Positions 11,001 to 26,000 of a stretch of 64,000 bases of DNA are shown here, in pieces. The notes below the pieces were generated by a model. It was not told the DNA's origin. It did no database searches and saw only the letters and a program-made list of their open reading frames with translations. The translations under genes were made by a program, and so were the position numbers. Origin of the DNA: Imbricaverruca yamaguchii (Eukaryota > Arthropoda > Thecostraca > Neoverrucidae). Each line of letters begins with the position of its first letter. Within the stretch, counting starts at the first letter, position 1. The stretch spans positions 1,199,501-1,263,500 of the forward strand of contig JAOTOL010001645.1 in the NCBI GenBank assembly GCA_034440575.1, in the 5' to 3' direction.

Positions 11001-14000
11001 TCTACAGGGTATAGGATATACCTTGTGATCGCAGCACATTGGCTGTACATTATCAATTGATGTACATCAGGGTATCCGGGTATACATCTTTAAGGTAACG
11101 ACACACGGGCTGATACACCTCGTATCTGCCGTGCACTGGGTGGAAATCACGCTGCAATACGTAACTTGTAGCCTCGGTGCACTGGTCATAGCACACCTAG
11201 TGCACTTGTAGCCAGTGTAGCTGCAGTACACTGGCTGCAAGACGTGCCTTGTAGGCACGGTGCACACCACATAGCTGCGGTACACTGGGCATTGAACATA
11301 CACCGCGGTCGCGGTCGCTGGTCATGGTACATACCTTGCAGTCTCGGTCGTCGTCGGTGTGACTGCGAAACACAGCCAGCCCGAGCTCCACCAGCTGGTC
11401 GTTGATGTGTATGTCCTTCTCCCCGTTGGTGTCGCACAGACACAGACTGACGCAGCTCTGGCAAGACGCATAGACTGACGTCAGAGTGACGCACCTCTGA
11501 CGACGCAGACTGACGTCAGACTCAGGCGGCTCTGACTCATATAGACTGACGTCAGACTGACGCAGCGCTGGCAACACGTATACTGATGTCAAACTGATGC
11601 AGCTCTGACAAATGCAGATATGTTGAGTTTAGACTGACGCCGATTTCAGGATACACAGACTGACTTATCAGACCGATACAGTTATCAGCTCTGTCCCGAC
11701 TCCCCCGCAGCCGGGCGTCGGATGCTCACAATGTCGTTCGATGCATTGCGGAGGGGAACCGTGAATACATACTTTTCCGTGGGCTCGCTTCCATGGCACA
11801 AGACTACACCACTCACCCTTGGCAACACGGATAATTTCACTAAATTGATTAAATTGGGGCTTCCCAGGAAACTAAATGGTCTGAATGACAATAGTAATTG
11901 TTTGACCTAACACATTCAATGAAATATGCTACGTTATAAATATGTTATTATGATTGCTGCTACATACTGTGTGCGCTGTTTCACCCCTCACGATAACGTG
12001 CACGCAAACATCACGTAAAACGATTTGCGCTGCGTTCTATGTGCTGTTAGCGTGCACGTTATCGCGAGGGGTGAAGCACCACATACAATATATGGCAACA
12101 ATCATAATCTGCTTTAGGGACCCGGCCGTAGAGCATCAGATCCAGATGATACCGTCCAGAGATCAACCAGATATTTATCCGGTGCATCCGATCGAGATGA
12201 TACCACCCAGGTACCCACCGGAGACTTTTCCAGCATCATGGCGTATAAGATGCGGTTGTTGTCCACCAGCGAGAGGAACATCTTAGACGCCTCTTGGGAC
12301 CAGCTATCCGTGTCCGGCGGTAGGATGTTGGCGAGCCGCCCCTGGGACAATACAGGTCATGTCAGTGGGGCGGGGCACTATGTTGGCGAGCGGCCTCCGG
12401 GACAATACAGGCCGTGTCAGTGGGGCGGGGTACGATGTTGGCGAGCTGCCCCTGTGATAATGCAGCCCGTGTCAGTATGGCGGGGTACAAGGGTACGAAG
12501 TAGATGGGCCCTCTCAAACCACTCGATCGATGCAGGCTCGTGCACAATATTGCAAGGAAAATGAGGCTGCTTCGCAAAGAATCATCATCCCTCACTTGGG
12601 CCTGGCGTGCACTCGATCTGACTACTTAATTACAGATTGTAGAAATAAAAATGGGGAAGAAAACGCCACGAAACAATGGTGACATGGAACTATCTACATC
12701 AGTGAGTGGAACAAGCCAGGAGAGATGTAACTGACGCTTGCATAAACTATGATCGTCATGCCATCAGGGTTCGATGTCCACAGTTTTGACAGCAACACAT
12801 ACCAATGCACCGCTAAACGCCTCTAGCTATATCCTGTCGAGAGAGGAATACATTCGACATTGCAACGATGCCCCACCAGTAGTGCTTGGGCAGGCAGTTC
12901 GAAGAATTTCTTGGGCAGGAATCGGACGAATTCGCGCTTCACCAGACCCACCGAGCCGTAATCCACGTAGAACACCTGCGGCCAGGCGAAACGTGAATAA
13001 CAGCACTGACGAGAGGTGTCGATGACAGACGAGAGGTCATGTGGGAAGCAAACCCTCTCGTGGAGCAGTCAAGACAGAAGCGTCGAGGAACATAATGTAT
13101 ACGTGGTGGACGGGTAAATGCCCGAGGCATGGGCTAATTGTGATATGCAGCTACTACAACCGCCTGATGGGTCACTCCACTCTTCAGGTTTTGAGGTCAG
13201 CTACTTATTCGGGCTTTAGAGCGCATCAGTTCGCAAGAAAATTTGCCTAGCTCGCAATTAAATAATTTTGCATTCAAATTTCCATGAACGATGCTTTAGG
13301 CCACAGCTGTGAAAGCAGGCAATTAGCTAATACCAGATGCAAATATTACGAGACACTAAATTTAATTGGAAGGAATAACTTGGAAGTGGAACAAGACGAA
13401 TCGATATAATTGCGTACTGATAAAATCTGAACCTTCAGTGCAGTCAGTTTTCAACCCCAAAGCTTACAGCTACGATATGCATCATGTCAAGTGAGACCAG
13501 AGTAAAGGTCTCATCACACGGACACTTCCGACCCACATACGTCCGCCTTTCGCGCAACTGCCAACGTTGTAGTTTCGTCGTTTGCGTCACCCTTCTTCCA
13601 TTGGATATTTTTGCTGCGGCGAAATCCTTGTGTTGTGCTAACGTATCCATTTTTGCAATACCTATCCGTTCTTAGCGTTGGTGTGCCATTGCCATAGCTT
13701 TGCTAGCCAAGGTCAAGGCCAGTACATGCACGCCCGTGCAGAACAATGCAAGCTCGAGCAAGCTCAAGCTGCCAATTACGGCGCACTGCGTTATGCATAC
13801 TGCTGCTGGCCAACGTGGTAAGACGAAAATGAAAGACAAACGAATCTGGCTTAAAAGACAATTGAGATGCGTACATAATGGGATAACTATCTTGCTACTC
13901 GGTCGCGCTTACAATTGCATCTGTACCGCGCCATGTCCATGTCGTGCATACAATGCACCACGCTGTGCACCGAACAATGCGTGCATACGTGCCAGAAGCA

Positions 14001-17000
14001 GACGATCCCGATGCGCTTCACCTGGCTGCTTTCGACGGGCTAGACGCGTGCCAACAACTTCTATGATTCCTATGCGCAATCGTCACCCGTTGTCTCGATG
14101 TCACAAACGAGCACGTAAGCGTGCCCAAAAGGTACCAGTGTAACCAGGGAAGTGGACTACCGACAAGCCACCCAGGCCAGCATGTATCTGCATTCGTCAC
14201 GAGCTTAAAAAAAAACTCGAACTGTCTACCTCTGCAGGCTGAGCGAGCCGAGACAAGATCCACAGGCTGAGCGGGCCGGGACACTGCAGGCTGGGCTGTC
14301 TGGACTGCCCACATGTGCAGGCTGAGTGGGCCGGGACAAGCTCCGCAGGCTGCGTAGGCTGGACTGGCTACCTCTTCAGGCTGAGCTGACCGGGACAAGC
14401 TCCACTGGCTGAGTGTGCCGGACTGCCTACCTCTACAGGCTGAACTGGCCGGAACAAGCTCGCAGGCTGACCTGTCCGGACTGCCCACCTGTGCAGAATA
14501 GGTGGGCCGGAACAAGCTCCGCAGGCTCAGCGTGTCGAACTACCCACCTCTGCAGGCTGAGCGGGCCGGAACAAGTTCCACTGGCTGAGTGTGCCGGACT
14601 ACCCACCTCTGCAGGCTGAGCGGGCCGGGACAAGATTCACTGGCCGGCACAAGCTCGGCAGGCTCAATGTGTTTGACTGCCCACCTGTGCAGGCTGAGCG
14701 GGCCGGGACAAACGATCGCGACTGGTGTCCGGATGTGTCTACCTTGACAGGCTCGGCGGGGGAGCGGACGCCCGTGACGACCGCCCGATGGTAGCCCTGG
14801 TCGCCGTACGGACAGGCGCACACCTGGCCCACGCGCACGGTGGCCTCGGTCATGCGGTACTTGCAGCCCAGTGACGTGTAGTACACCATCCTGGCGGCGA
14901 GCTGCCCAGTCAGCTGGTGGCCGCCCGGTCAGGCTGCATTGTTGACTGGGTGCTTTGGCTTAGGGGTGCGCAGTCAGCAGCGGCTATACTGTGCTCGTTC
15001 TGATTATACCGTGCTCATAGGACAGCAAAGGTGAAATGCTACAAAGGGAGGGCGTGAAGGTTAGGTCAGGTCATGAGATTCTGAGCTCGGCAAAAGAAGG
15101 TCTTTTAGTGATCCCACGTCGCGTTAAATGACACAAAATGAACCACTGTTGAGCTTAGTCGGAAACGCGACACTTTGAAGTGTAATAATAAACACAATCC
15201 CTGAGAACTGTGTCGAGTGACGCCATGCGAGCATTGCCGGCGTGGTAGTGAGACTGCCTTAACATGCAATAAGCCATGGTCGGCACTGGGTTGTGAAGGC
15301 TTCGTGCGCTTCCCATGCATAAGGCCCCAGACACACAATCCGGTGTAAACACTTGGTGAAAAGACCACTGATAAGTGCCGTATAGTAAGCATGGCTTTTA
15401 GCTTCACGTGGATTGCAAACACAACTGAAAATTACTAAAGTGCATATAATATATATATATTTGCTAGAACTGGCAAAGACCGCATTTTCCTGATCCTGGT
15501 ACTACTAAATTACTGAGATCCATAGCACATGGCAAAGCAAAAGTTTCGCACACACGGGGAAAACCGATGAAACCACAACACATAACCGGCTTCCAGAAAT
15601 CCTTCGCGGCTTTTCATTCATATCCGCTATCGGGGCGACACACTCGATCACCCCAAAATTGATATCTCCTCATCCAGGATTGCAAGGTACAAATCCAGCC
15701 GTGGGCGCGGCCTTCGTTTGCCCCGAGTGCGCGCGATAAATGAGCGGCACACGAGAGTGGAGAGGCAGACGCACTTACTCCATGTCGTCCATGACCCGCT
15801 CCAGCGCGCCAGCGTGCTCGTCACCCACCAGGTGGAACCAGAACTTGTGTGGGTGGTACACCTGCCGACGCCCCGACACGTCACGTACCATCTCATCACC
15901 ACAACAACCACAGAGGGTTGTTGTGTACACTGTACACTAGTACACTGTTCAGTTCAGGCTAAATGATACGAAAGGAAGCACAGACAGTAAGGAGTACAAC
16001 TGCGTGTGTGGAGTGGACACCAAAGCAATGGAGAAGACCCAGGCGGCCAAGATCAGACACTGGAAGGGAAGAACGATGCAAAGATGACGGCCAGCAATCT
16101 TATCACGAGCGCGAACATACAGGCTGTAATCACGTGCCATGACCGACAGATTACTTGAACTGGTAGGCCTTTCAGATTATTCAGCGACGCAAAGACTAAG
16201 GTCTTTTCGTTGGACGGTGTGGCCCTCGCTGAGCGGGGCACCATCCCCAGTGGTGTGGTACCTCTGCCCCTCGACGGGGTGCCCCACGCACCCAGACACG
16301 GTACACAGTGCACAATATTGTACGAGATGCTACTCATCGGGCGAGGTGGGCAAACTTGAATTTCCAGTCCTGTTAGTGGTGGAGAAAATTGTCAGGTCGT
16401 TCTGGTTTAGTGTAAGTGAAATTCCTCATTCGGTGTGAGGTGCTCCAAGTAACATGAAAAGTATCTTCACTGAAACGTTCATCGGTACTATTTGGGGCAT
16501 TCTTCACTAAACACTCACCATTTAAGTTGATGTTGATACATCCATTTTTTTCGAAACAATATACAAACGTACGCGTTAGCGCCGCACCATTTGGTGTAGC
16601 TGATGGGGCATCTTTTACCGACCTCACAGTACAAACATTTTGAAGATGTGCAAGGCCACTAGGCTGTGACCTCAAAGAGCGGACGTACCAGGTTGTTTTC
16701 CGCCTAAATCGCGATTTACAAGCAATTTATCTCACTTATTGCCTCTGAATCTGGAATGGTTGATGTGGCAGCCTGGACAATTCAGCTAACGCCCTTCCGT
16801 AGGTCACTGACCTTCCTGAGATCAATTGAGGCCAATGTCTCTTGATTTCAGATAAACTGTCGGTTTCTGAATCATTCTGGGGCTAATACAGACGCTCACT
16901 CAATTTCATGTACAACCATAGGCACTAGAAACGTGTGTCAGGTACTATTTCGGAAGTTCACAAAAATGGGTCAACACTATTATATTGAGGAATACTATGT

Positions 17001-20000
17001 TGAATATGCCAAGCGATCATGAGTCGTTGGTTCTACACAGGGAACAGCTGAACTCGACAATTTATATTTCTACGACAGATCGACATTTTGAACTAATCTG
17101 AGAGGTCAACCGGTGACACAAAAGTATACAAATCGGGTATCAATCGCAAGATCCCCTCACGTGCAAGGTCATGTTTTTGTTTGCTGCATGTTGCAAGCAA
17201 TCTATTTGGAAACGCTCCGAGGATGGTCACACACCCCTGCACTGGCGAAGGCAAGACAATGGAATGCATAGGCGGCAGCTAGTGTTTTTCATGAAGTGTC
17301 ACTTATATGGGCTGCTCCCGAAATCGTCACGGGATGTGGATGGGATGCCCGGACTGCCAAAACCTCAGACTACTGCCCTCTTTGTCTCCTCTCAGGCTTT
17401 CAAAAGAGCTAACGGGCGCAAGATTCGTGCACAATCGCTAAACATACTGGTATTTGCAGAATAGTGGGAGTTCGGATCCATTATCCAATCCCAATATACG
17501 AAGCACTTCGGCGGAGCGGACCTAAGAGGGGAAGAGGGGTGGGGTGGGGGACATACCATCCTGTTGTCCTCTCATATCACTTTCCTAAAACCCTCCGGCT
17601 CACACATGGCTCTTCAGCCCCCGCCGCTTACAACATTATTGTGTGCGCCCCTCTTCGTCATTACATGCCTACAGTTAGTGACGAGAACAGCGCGGCGGCG
17701 ATCTGCAGTCCGACAGGTGAAAAGGTGAGGTAGGACGTCATTCATCCAAGCTGGGAATGACGTCTGGTGGGCTTTCATGCGCAACGATGCGCCGGATTTG
17801 CTTCGGTGACACGGCTCGCGTGACCTGAGCCTGACCCAGACCCGAGACACCCAGCAGCGCCGCCACACGAGCTGGCCGGCCACACCGGTCCGGGGCTGGC
17901 CGCCGAACCTCGCCCTCCACGGCGCCGTCGCCGCCCACCTCAGCCACGAAGATCTCCAGGTTGTACTCGCCGACGCGCAAGTCGGGCAGCTTGACGCGCT
18001 CGAAACTGACGCCGGGTCCGACGGCATCCTCCGGGTACAGGCTGACTGTCGGCTGGTCCTGTGCACACAGATGGATGCTGTTCATAGGTCACGGCCAGCC
18101 AGGAAGACGTCGGACATAGGCCACAGTCAGCCAGCCAGACGTCGGACATAGGTCACGGTCAGCCAAGCAAACTTCGGACATAGGCCACGGCCGGCCAGGC
18201 AAACGTCGGACATAGGCCAGGGTTAGCCAGGCAAACGTCTGAAAACAGGCCAGGGTCAGCCAGGCAAACGTCTGAAAACAGGCCAGGGTCAGCCAGGCAA
18301 ACGTCTGAAAATAGGCCAGGATCAGCCAGACCAGCGTCGAACAGACCAGTGTCGGACAGACCAACGTCCGACAGAATAGTCTGACATAGAACCAGGCAGT
18401 GAGACCACAATTAGTCACCAACCAGTTTCACTTGTAGGCCGATATCAGTCATCTACCAACATTGATCATAGACAGGTGAAATGAAAATACCGTTGGCCAT
18501 AGGCCAACACCATCTCGTGATCAAGGCATACGATGGTAACATGTTGACTATCGACCATCACTGATATATCATAGCTTACATACATAGCACTTTTAAATAA
18601 ATTTAAGATGGTCTCTTTTCATGCCGAACAAATGAAGCAACTACATGCCTCGTGTAGCATGTACGAAATGTACCCTGGCCGTACCGCTTGCAACCGGTCG
18701 CTTGTACTGCTATCAACCGATCCAATACACAACATCACAACATCAACATCAACGCATCTGGTGTGTCAATTGTGCGAAGCTGTGGAAATTCATGCCAATT
18801 ATTTCGGCACCAGGCTTTAAAAATACCAAGGGAAAATGGAAAACTTAAATTGTTCCGATGCAGTTAGCTTGAAATGGCACTATATATTTCTCTACAACCA
18901 ATGGAAAAAATTGCATTGTGGTAATGAACGCCTATACATATTTCCATACAAAAGCTTTAGCTTCTGCAAAATGATGCCATACCAAGTTGTGAAGTTATTT
19001 ACTCACGGCCATATGATGAATATTTTATGTTTCACATTTTGTATCATTCACAAGAGAACCTTCGTAGAGGTGGCGGTAACGAAAAATATTTGTATGAAGG
19101 CTTACCGTCGAAAGTGCTATGAATAAGCCTACGTCGGAAAACCATTTAAAGTCTGTATTTCTAAATAATAATTGGTCAGTTTCGACTTCCCCGATCCGGA
19201 CTTTGATAGCACCAATACACAACAAGAATAAGCCACCGACTAGCTAACCAGAGCTCAAGGTTGCTGGGGAAACTGTCAATGCAACAGCCCGAATACCTTG
19301 CATCCTTTGTTTGACTTTCAAGCGTCATACCCGGCGGGAAAACTGTCCCGCGTAAGCAGGAACGACGTATAATTTACGCTTCCAAATTAATATAACCGAT
19401 AAATAACGCATGCCAGGTGCATAATGCATAACGATGGTGCAATACTATATACATCATACTTCTAACACCTATTTGCGCCCACGAAAATATAGAATGCAAG
19501 CAGTAATAGTCTACATCAGTTTCAACGAACAAATACGCACATAGCGTATTATCTCTGCAGGGCTGTGGATCACCGATCACGGTGAACCAATTCAAGCAAT
19601 TAGATTGTAACCCAACATGCCATTAAATTATAACTAACATTGACATCGAAAACCAGCACCTAAACTCAAGTGAAGCCTCTAAAAATAAATTGTAAAGCAG
19701 TTTGCACTCCTTCAACGCATCTTGTACAGCTGGTTTTATAAGCGGGAAATATCTGCATATATCTGCATCTTTAGTCTTGACGAAAGGTTCCGCATACGGT
19801 CCGTATATTTTACCGTTGGTCTACTTAGTAAGACGCAAACCTGACGGGAAAGTTAATTTTCTTACAAGCATCTCACGACGAAAGACCTGACGACACCCTT
19901 TTGATCGTAGGGAGCTGAAGGCATCAAACATCGGTTAAAAATTACGCCAATGGATGCTAATGATCGCCACAACCCAGCGTCCTCGACCAGGTCGAAAGGT

Positions 20001-23000
20001 GAGTCCCAACCGAAGCACATGCGGGCACAAATGGCATCAACACTAGTCCGACAGACCAGTCGTGGGAGACCGCCCCTCACGTACCGGCTGGCTCGGCACG
20101 ATCGGAAACAGCTTCAGTCCGTCGCTGGTGTAGCGGACCTGCAGGACGTCGCCCGTCAGGTGCAGCACGAACGTCTCCACGGACGAGAAGCCCAGCGACG
20201 ACACCGGCAGCCGCTCGTTGCAGTACATCTGACGACAGGAGGCACGTGACACCGCTCACCGGGCAACACACGGCATATGGCTCAGCTGGCAACACAATCG
20301 GATCGGATCGGATTGTGGCTTTACGACGCACTCAGCAACTGAGACCATATGGCGTCGCCTGCCTCTCACCCCGACAGGAAGGGCGGTGGTGGTGGTGGAT
20401 TGGAGTTTAGGGGCGCGTCGACATCTAGGGTCATTTTGCACCCATAACTGAATTGTAATCCATCTACGGTGCTTCTAACATACCTTGCTATCCATCTTCA
20501 CAGGTGGGGGTAGATCACGTCAAGGTGAGCTTGTCGAATGAAGATACAAATATTCCCAGACGCCACAACCTCAGTGGTTCCTTATTGGGATACGTAAAGA
20601 AGAGTTGGTGACTGGTGTTCAACCGTCTTAAAAGCTGGCGTCGTAGAGAATCGAGCAGTGTACAGCCAACTAAAACATGGTACACGGTAAGCGGGTTACA
20701 GAAGCGCGGACATAGAGAACGGTCATCACCGGTAAGCATGTAACTATGTGTTGCGAAGGGATGGCCTATTCTCAATCGGCAGAGTATCACCTCTTCCCGG
20801 GGTTCGGTTCGGTGAGAGGGCAACCACTTTCCTAGTGTCGGCTTTAAAATCCTGAGCTTACTACACTTCGAATTCCAGGTTCGTTGCCATTCTGACCGTA
20901 TATTTGACAATATAGTGGGGCCGTAGATGGACCACATGGCCATTACCAGTGGTGTGTTTGGCGGTTATGTCAGCAGCTTCGTTTCCCACGAGTCCGACAT
21001 GGCTAGGAATCCAGCAGAACAGGATATTTCTGCCGATGTCATGTGGGGATTTTACGACTTTGATAATCCTCCGAACAAGTCGGTTATCCTGCTTAAAGGT
21101 GTTCAGTGCCAGGAGACTGCTTAAAGTGTCTGTGAAAACCACGCACTTTGTGGACGGGTCTTTCTGTATAAAATAAAGGGCTTGCAAAATGGCATACAGT
21201 TCGGCAGTAAACATCGATGTTTGTATTGGTAACCAAAAAGATCGAACACCTTGTCGACTGACGTAAGCACACCCAACACCAGAGACCGACTTTGAGCCGT
21301 CTGTGGAAATGCGCGAAAAGTCGTGATATTCATTCATTTTTTTCCAATGCCAACATGCAGAGTTCCTCAGGGTGTATAGGTCCTTTCTTTGAGCAAATCA
21401 AAGTCACGTCAGTTTGCACTGGAACGGCGTGCCATGGGGGAGTGCTCGGTGTGATGACACATGCTATAGAACGCGACCTGATATTACATTCTCGAAGGAT
21501 CGAGGTCATACGAATGGAAAACGGTAGTCCACGCTGGGCCCTGTGACGTGCTCTTAATGTCCTTGAGAATATCCACCGATAGGCTGGGTGGTTCCGATTT
21601 AGGGCCACATTGCACGCGTATCTCGTGCCCAATAACTTACGGCGTAGCGCAAGAGGGGAATCGTCTACTTCTACCATTACACTAGCAGCCGGTGAAGTGC
21701 GAAAGGCTCCAGTAACGATGCGAAGGGCTGAATTGTGGATCACATCAAGACAGCGCTTGGATATGGCACTCGCTTAGTCATAAATAAAAGATCCATAGTC
21801 AATTTTAGAACGCACGAGCGATCGGTACATGAGAAGTAAAACTGATCTGTCAGCTCCATATGAACACCTAGAAACGGTACTCATTTCCTGAAGACCTCTT
21901 GTACATTTGTTGACAAGGTCAGTGATGTGAGTTTTATACGGAACATGGTAATCCATCCACACCCCCAGAAACTTGACTGCAGATCTGAAAGGTATGAGGT
22001 GACCGTTCGTCATTATCGTTGTGTCTGTGCGACAGCGTTTGCGACAGAAATGAACAGCGGTAATCTTTGAGGTGGATAAAGTTATTAGTTTATCCAGTTA
22101 TTTCACACCACTCCATCAATTTCACTACAGTTAAGTGGAGCTGTCTTTCCACCGTCTGCACCGTACGAGGAGAACCACACTGTAAAATCATCCACGAATA
22201 GCGCTCGTCCTACCGATGTTGGTAGTGTATCACCCACATCATTTATGGCAATGGCGAACAGAGTCACATTTAATATACTTCCCTGCGGAACCCCATCAAT
22301 CTGTTGGAAGGTGTCGGAGAGGTAGCCACCTGTTCTGACCAGAAATGTCATATTAGTTAATAAATTAGTCAAGAAAAACCACATCGGGCCTCTTATGCCT
22401 ACTTGGTGCAACTTCATGAGGATACCATGACGCCATGCGGTATCATAAGCGCCGTCAACATCGAAAAATATGGCAGCGGTATGACATCGTTTCATGAACT
22501 CAGGCGTACAGCGGAATCAAGGGCTAAAATATGATCAAATGTGCTACGGTGTCCGCGGAAGCCACTCTGCATCGAGGCGAGTACATGGTTGTATTCTAAA
22601 AACCACATGAGTCGCAGGTTTACCATTTTTTCAAACAATTTTCAAAGAGAACAGGTCAATGATATGGGTCGATAATGAAGTGGGTCCTTTCCAGTTTTGT
22701 TTGGCTTGCAGATAGGGACGACAAGCGCCCTCCACCACGTCAATGGATATGTCCCCCTTTCCCACTTTTCGTTGAGCACTTGCAGAAGTGTGTTTAAAGC
22801 CGTTGTCGGCAGATGTTTAATAATGCCATTGTGTAATGTGTCGGGTCCTTCTGCTACGCTCCTGTGGGTGCTTACAGCAGCAATCAGTTCGGAAATAGAA
22901 AATGGACTGTTGTAATGGATAGAATCTGCTGTTCCAAAATCAAAGGGTAGCACTTCGCACCGGTCTTTGTATTCCGAGAAACGTACTGTTTTCATTTTTC

Positions 23001-26000
23001 GATCGTTCGGAGAAGGCCCAATCCAATCTCATTGGGGACATCCTTTGGATTAATAATATCTTGTCCATTTATGTGCAGTGTAGCAGGAAGGGCGGGCACC
23101 GCGCGGAATCGAACCCTGTGCCCCTGGCTTGCCAGACGCTCAGCTAACCACTGAGTTACCGACGCCCCATCTGACAACACAAGTTATTTGACGCACCTCA
23201 CCTGCTGACACAAGTCATTTGATGCAATTCACCTGCTGACACAAGTCGTGCGATGTTACAAACTTGCCGACGTGGCTCATATGTAACGCAGCTCGTGCGG
23301 CCACAACAGAACCAGTCCGGTACCGTTCATTTCACGACGAAGTCAGTTCGGCATAGTTCATTTGATGACAACACCAGCTTGGTTAAGTTCATCTGACGAT
23401 ACCATCAGTTCGCCAAAGCTCATTCGACGCGACAGTAGCAGCCACCATGGATAGCCTGCAGACGACAGTAGTTAGCATGACTGAAATGCGATTCAAATAT
23501 CGATCCGGTGGGCAATTCGTGACGGTAGGGTTTGTTAAACTCGCGTCGATTTAAAAATAAAGAAGGAAGAAAGTGTGTCGCCTAACAACACGCCTTGCCC
23601 CTGGCACCAGGAGTCCATGCCAGGCAGTGGCGCCCGCACAAGCCCACCCAAGGCCATACCTGATAGTGGTCCTCAAGACTGGACATGCGCAGACCGTCCG
23701 GGAACGAGAAGAGGATTTCCCGGATCCGCTCCTTCGCACGCTGCAGTCGCAGCGCACCGTCATCCGCGTCCTTCATCAAGCCTGAGATCAAGTCAAATCA
23801 GGTTATTCAGTCTGTCTCTTCGGTCTAATTATCAGCCCCATTCATGCTGTCATAGAAATAGGTGTTGCGAACCCCTCGATAAACATGGTTAGAGCCTACA
23901 ATAAATATATCGAGCATGATCCGATCTACTCGCAGCTGCATTTTCAACTTACTGCATTTTACTCCGTTGATTGTTGCTTGATATGCAAGCATATCCACTC
24001 AGTCCAATAACACGGATAGTCCCACTGACTACCACCGATTCGGACATTACCACAACTAACCACCATCAACTACCATCAACCATCTGCTGCTCTATACCAC
24101 CAACCATCATCTGTTGCTGGTTCCACCGATCACCATCAACTAGCATCGACACCATCCACAGGCGATGACTACCAATGACGCCAATGCCACCACGGACTAC
24201 CACTGACCATCAATGACTACCATTGATCACCAATGACTACCACTGACCACCACTGACTACCACTGACCATCGTCTGCATGTGTCACGTCGTTGACGAAGT
24301 CTGGCAGTGGCTGTTCCTGTGTAAAAAGCAACCAATCGCCGAAGGCGTTCGACTTGATAACCTTGATGGGCAGCCTGGATACGAGGTCAAGGATGCTGTG
24401 GTAGCCGAGTCGGGTCACGTCCAGCTCCCCGCCTGTCTGAAGCTGCCGGCAGAGCACGACACCGTCAACCGAAACTGCGGGGAGACGAACGCAAGCAACC
24501 CCGACCAGAGGTCACGGCACACCGAAACATCAGAGATCAGGACTGAGCTGAGACCTCAGATGACGGTCATAAAGAAACCTCGGCCATACAGACAGACCAT
24601 GACGTCACAGGTCCGGGGCACGCTGAACATTCTGATGACACTCAATCCACCAATCTTAGAGTGCTGGGGCAGACCGAAACTTCGAGGTAATGGACACGTC
24701 AAGGCCTTGGAGAGTCGGCATTCACCGAACCGCCAGAGACCATGGGCGTACCGAGATTTCAGTGAACCAGGACGGTCGGGGCGCGCCGAGAAAGAACACA
24801 CTTCGCATGCTACTTAGAACAACCGGCAAGACCGCAAGGCGACACCCGTCCCAGGAAGGAACGGACACACGGCAAGCCAGGAAAATACACGAATCGATAC
24901 CTCCGGCACACAGCTAGTTACAGTGATACCCGAGGGCAACTCCACAGCAGTTCCAGGGGAGAACAATGAGCGAAAGGAGGTAGCAGTTCGGAGAAAGGCA
25001 GACGTTTGGCACGGGCATGGCTGGAAAAATAACTGGGTGGATCTTTGTCGTGCCGAAAGTCAATATCCTATGGAGAACCGTCTTTTCCTTTTTCTTGTGG
25101 AAGGACGAATGCTGCTGCTTGACAATGAAATCGTCCAAACTTCTTACTTATATGATATCCAAGTTTGTATCCAAAAAATAGCAAATAAAGTAGTGAAGTC
25201 GAAATATGATAGCATTTCATCACTTCTGAGCACATTTGGTCCCTTATACAATACGAAAAAAGCATCTTTTGGAAAAACTGAGTTAAAAAATTAGGTTTGG
25301 TTCTTCGAAATTATGATTTCTTAAAGCCAGACCCAAACTCACAGGTATTTAATACCAGTAGTAGAACAGAGGAGAGGAGGCGAGAGGAGAGGGGAGAGGA
25401 GAGGAGAGGTGAGATGGGAGGGGAGAGGGGAGGGGGGGAGGGGAGGGGAGGGGAGAGGGGAGGGGAGGGGGAGGGGGGGGGGGGGGGGGGGAGGGGAGCG
25501 GAGGGGATGGGAGGGGAGCGGAGGGGAGAGGGTCTAGGAGGGAGATGGAAAGGGGTTTAAGGGCTATTATTAAGGTTCCCTTAAGCCTAGTTACTTAGGC
25601 TTGAGGGCACATTCTCTGCTTCAGGCTAAGATCAGCATATCTGTCAGGAGCAGCCAGCCTCCAATGCAGCAATAGCTTGTCCTTGCCTATGGACCACATA
25701 TGACTCATTACCTTATATTCATCAGGCAGTTTGGAGCAGAGGAGTCCGTTCGGGTGTTTCTGAACTATGCCCTTAATCACGTTGGATATGGAGTTCAGGA
25801 ACGTTTTCCTACTGCCTGAAACAGACGGGCGTCGAATTCAAGGACACGCATCGCCGCTGCCAATAAGATGGCTGGCCAGACTGGACGATCAGTGTGAGGT
25901 ACGTGGCTCAACACTCCGTCTCACGAGAAAGGTAGCAGGCACATCCGCAACTTAGTTTGAACACCACATGGACTGGTGGAATTATGCGATGGTACAACAT

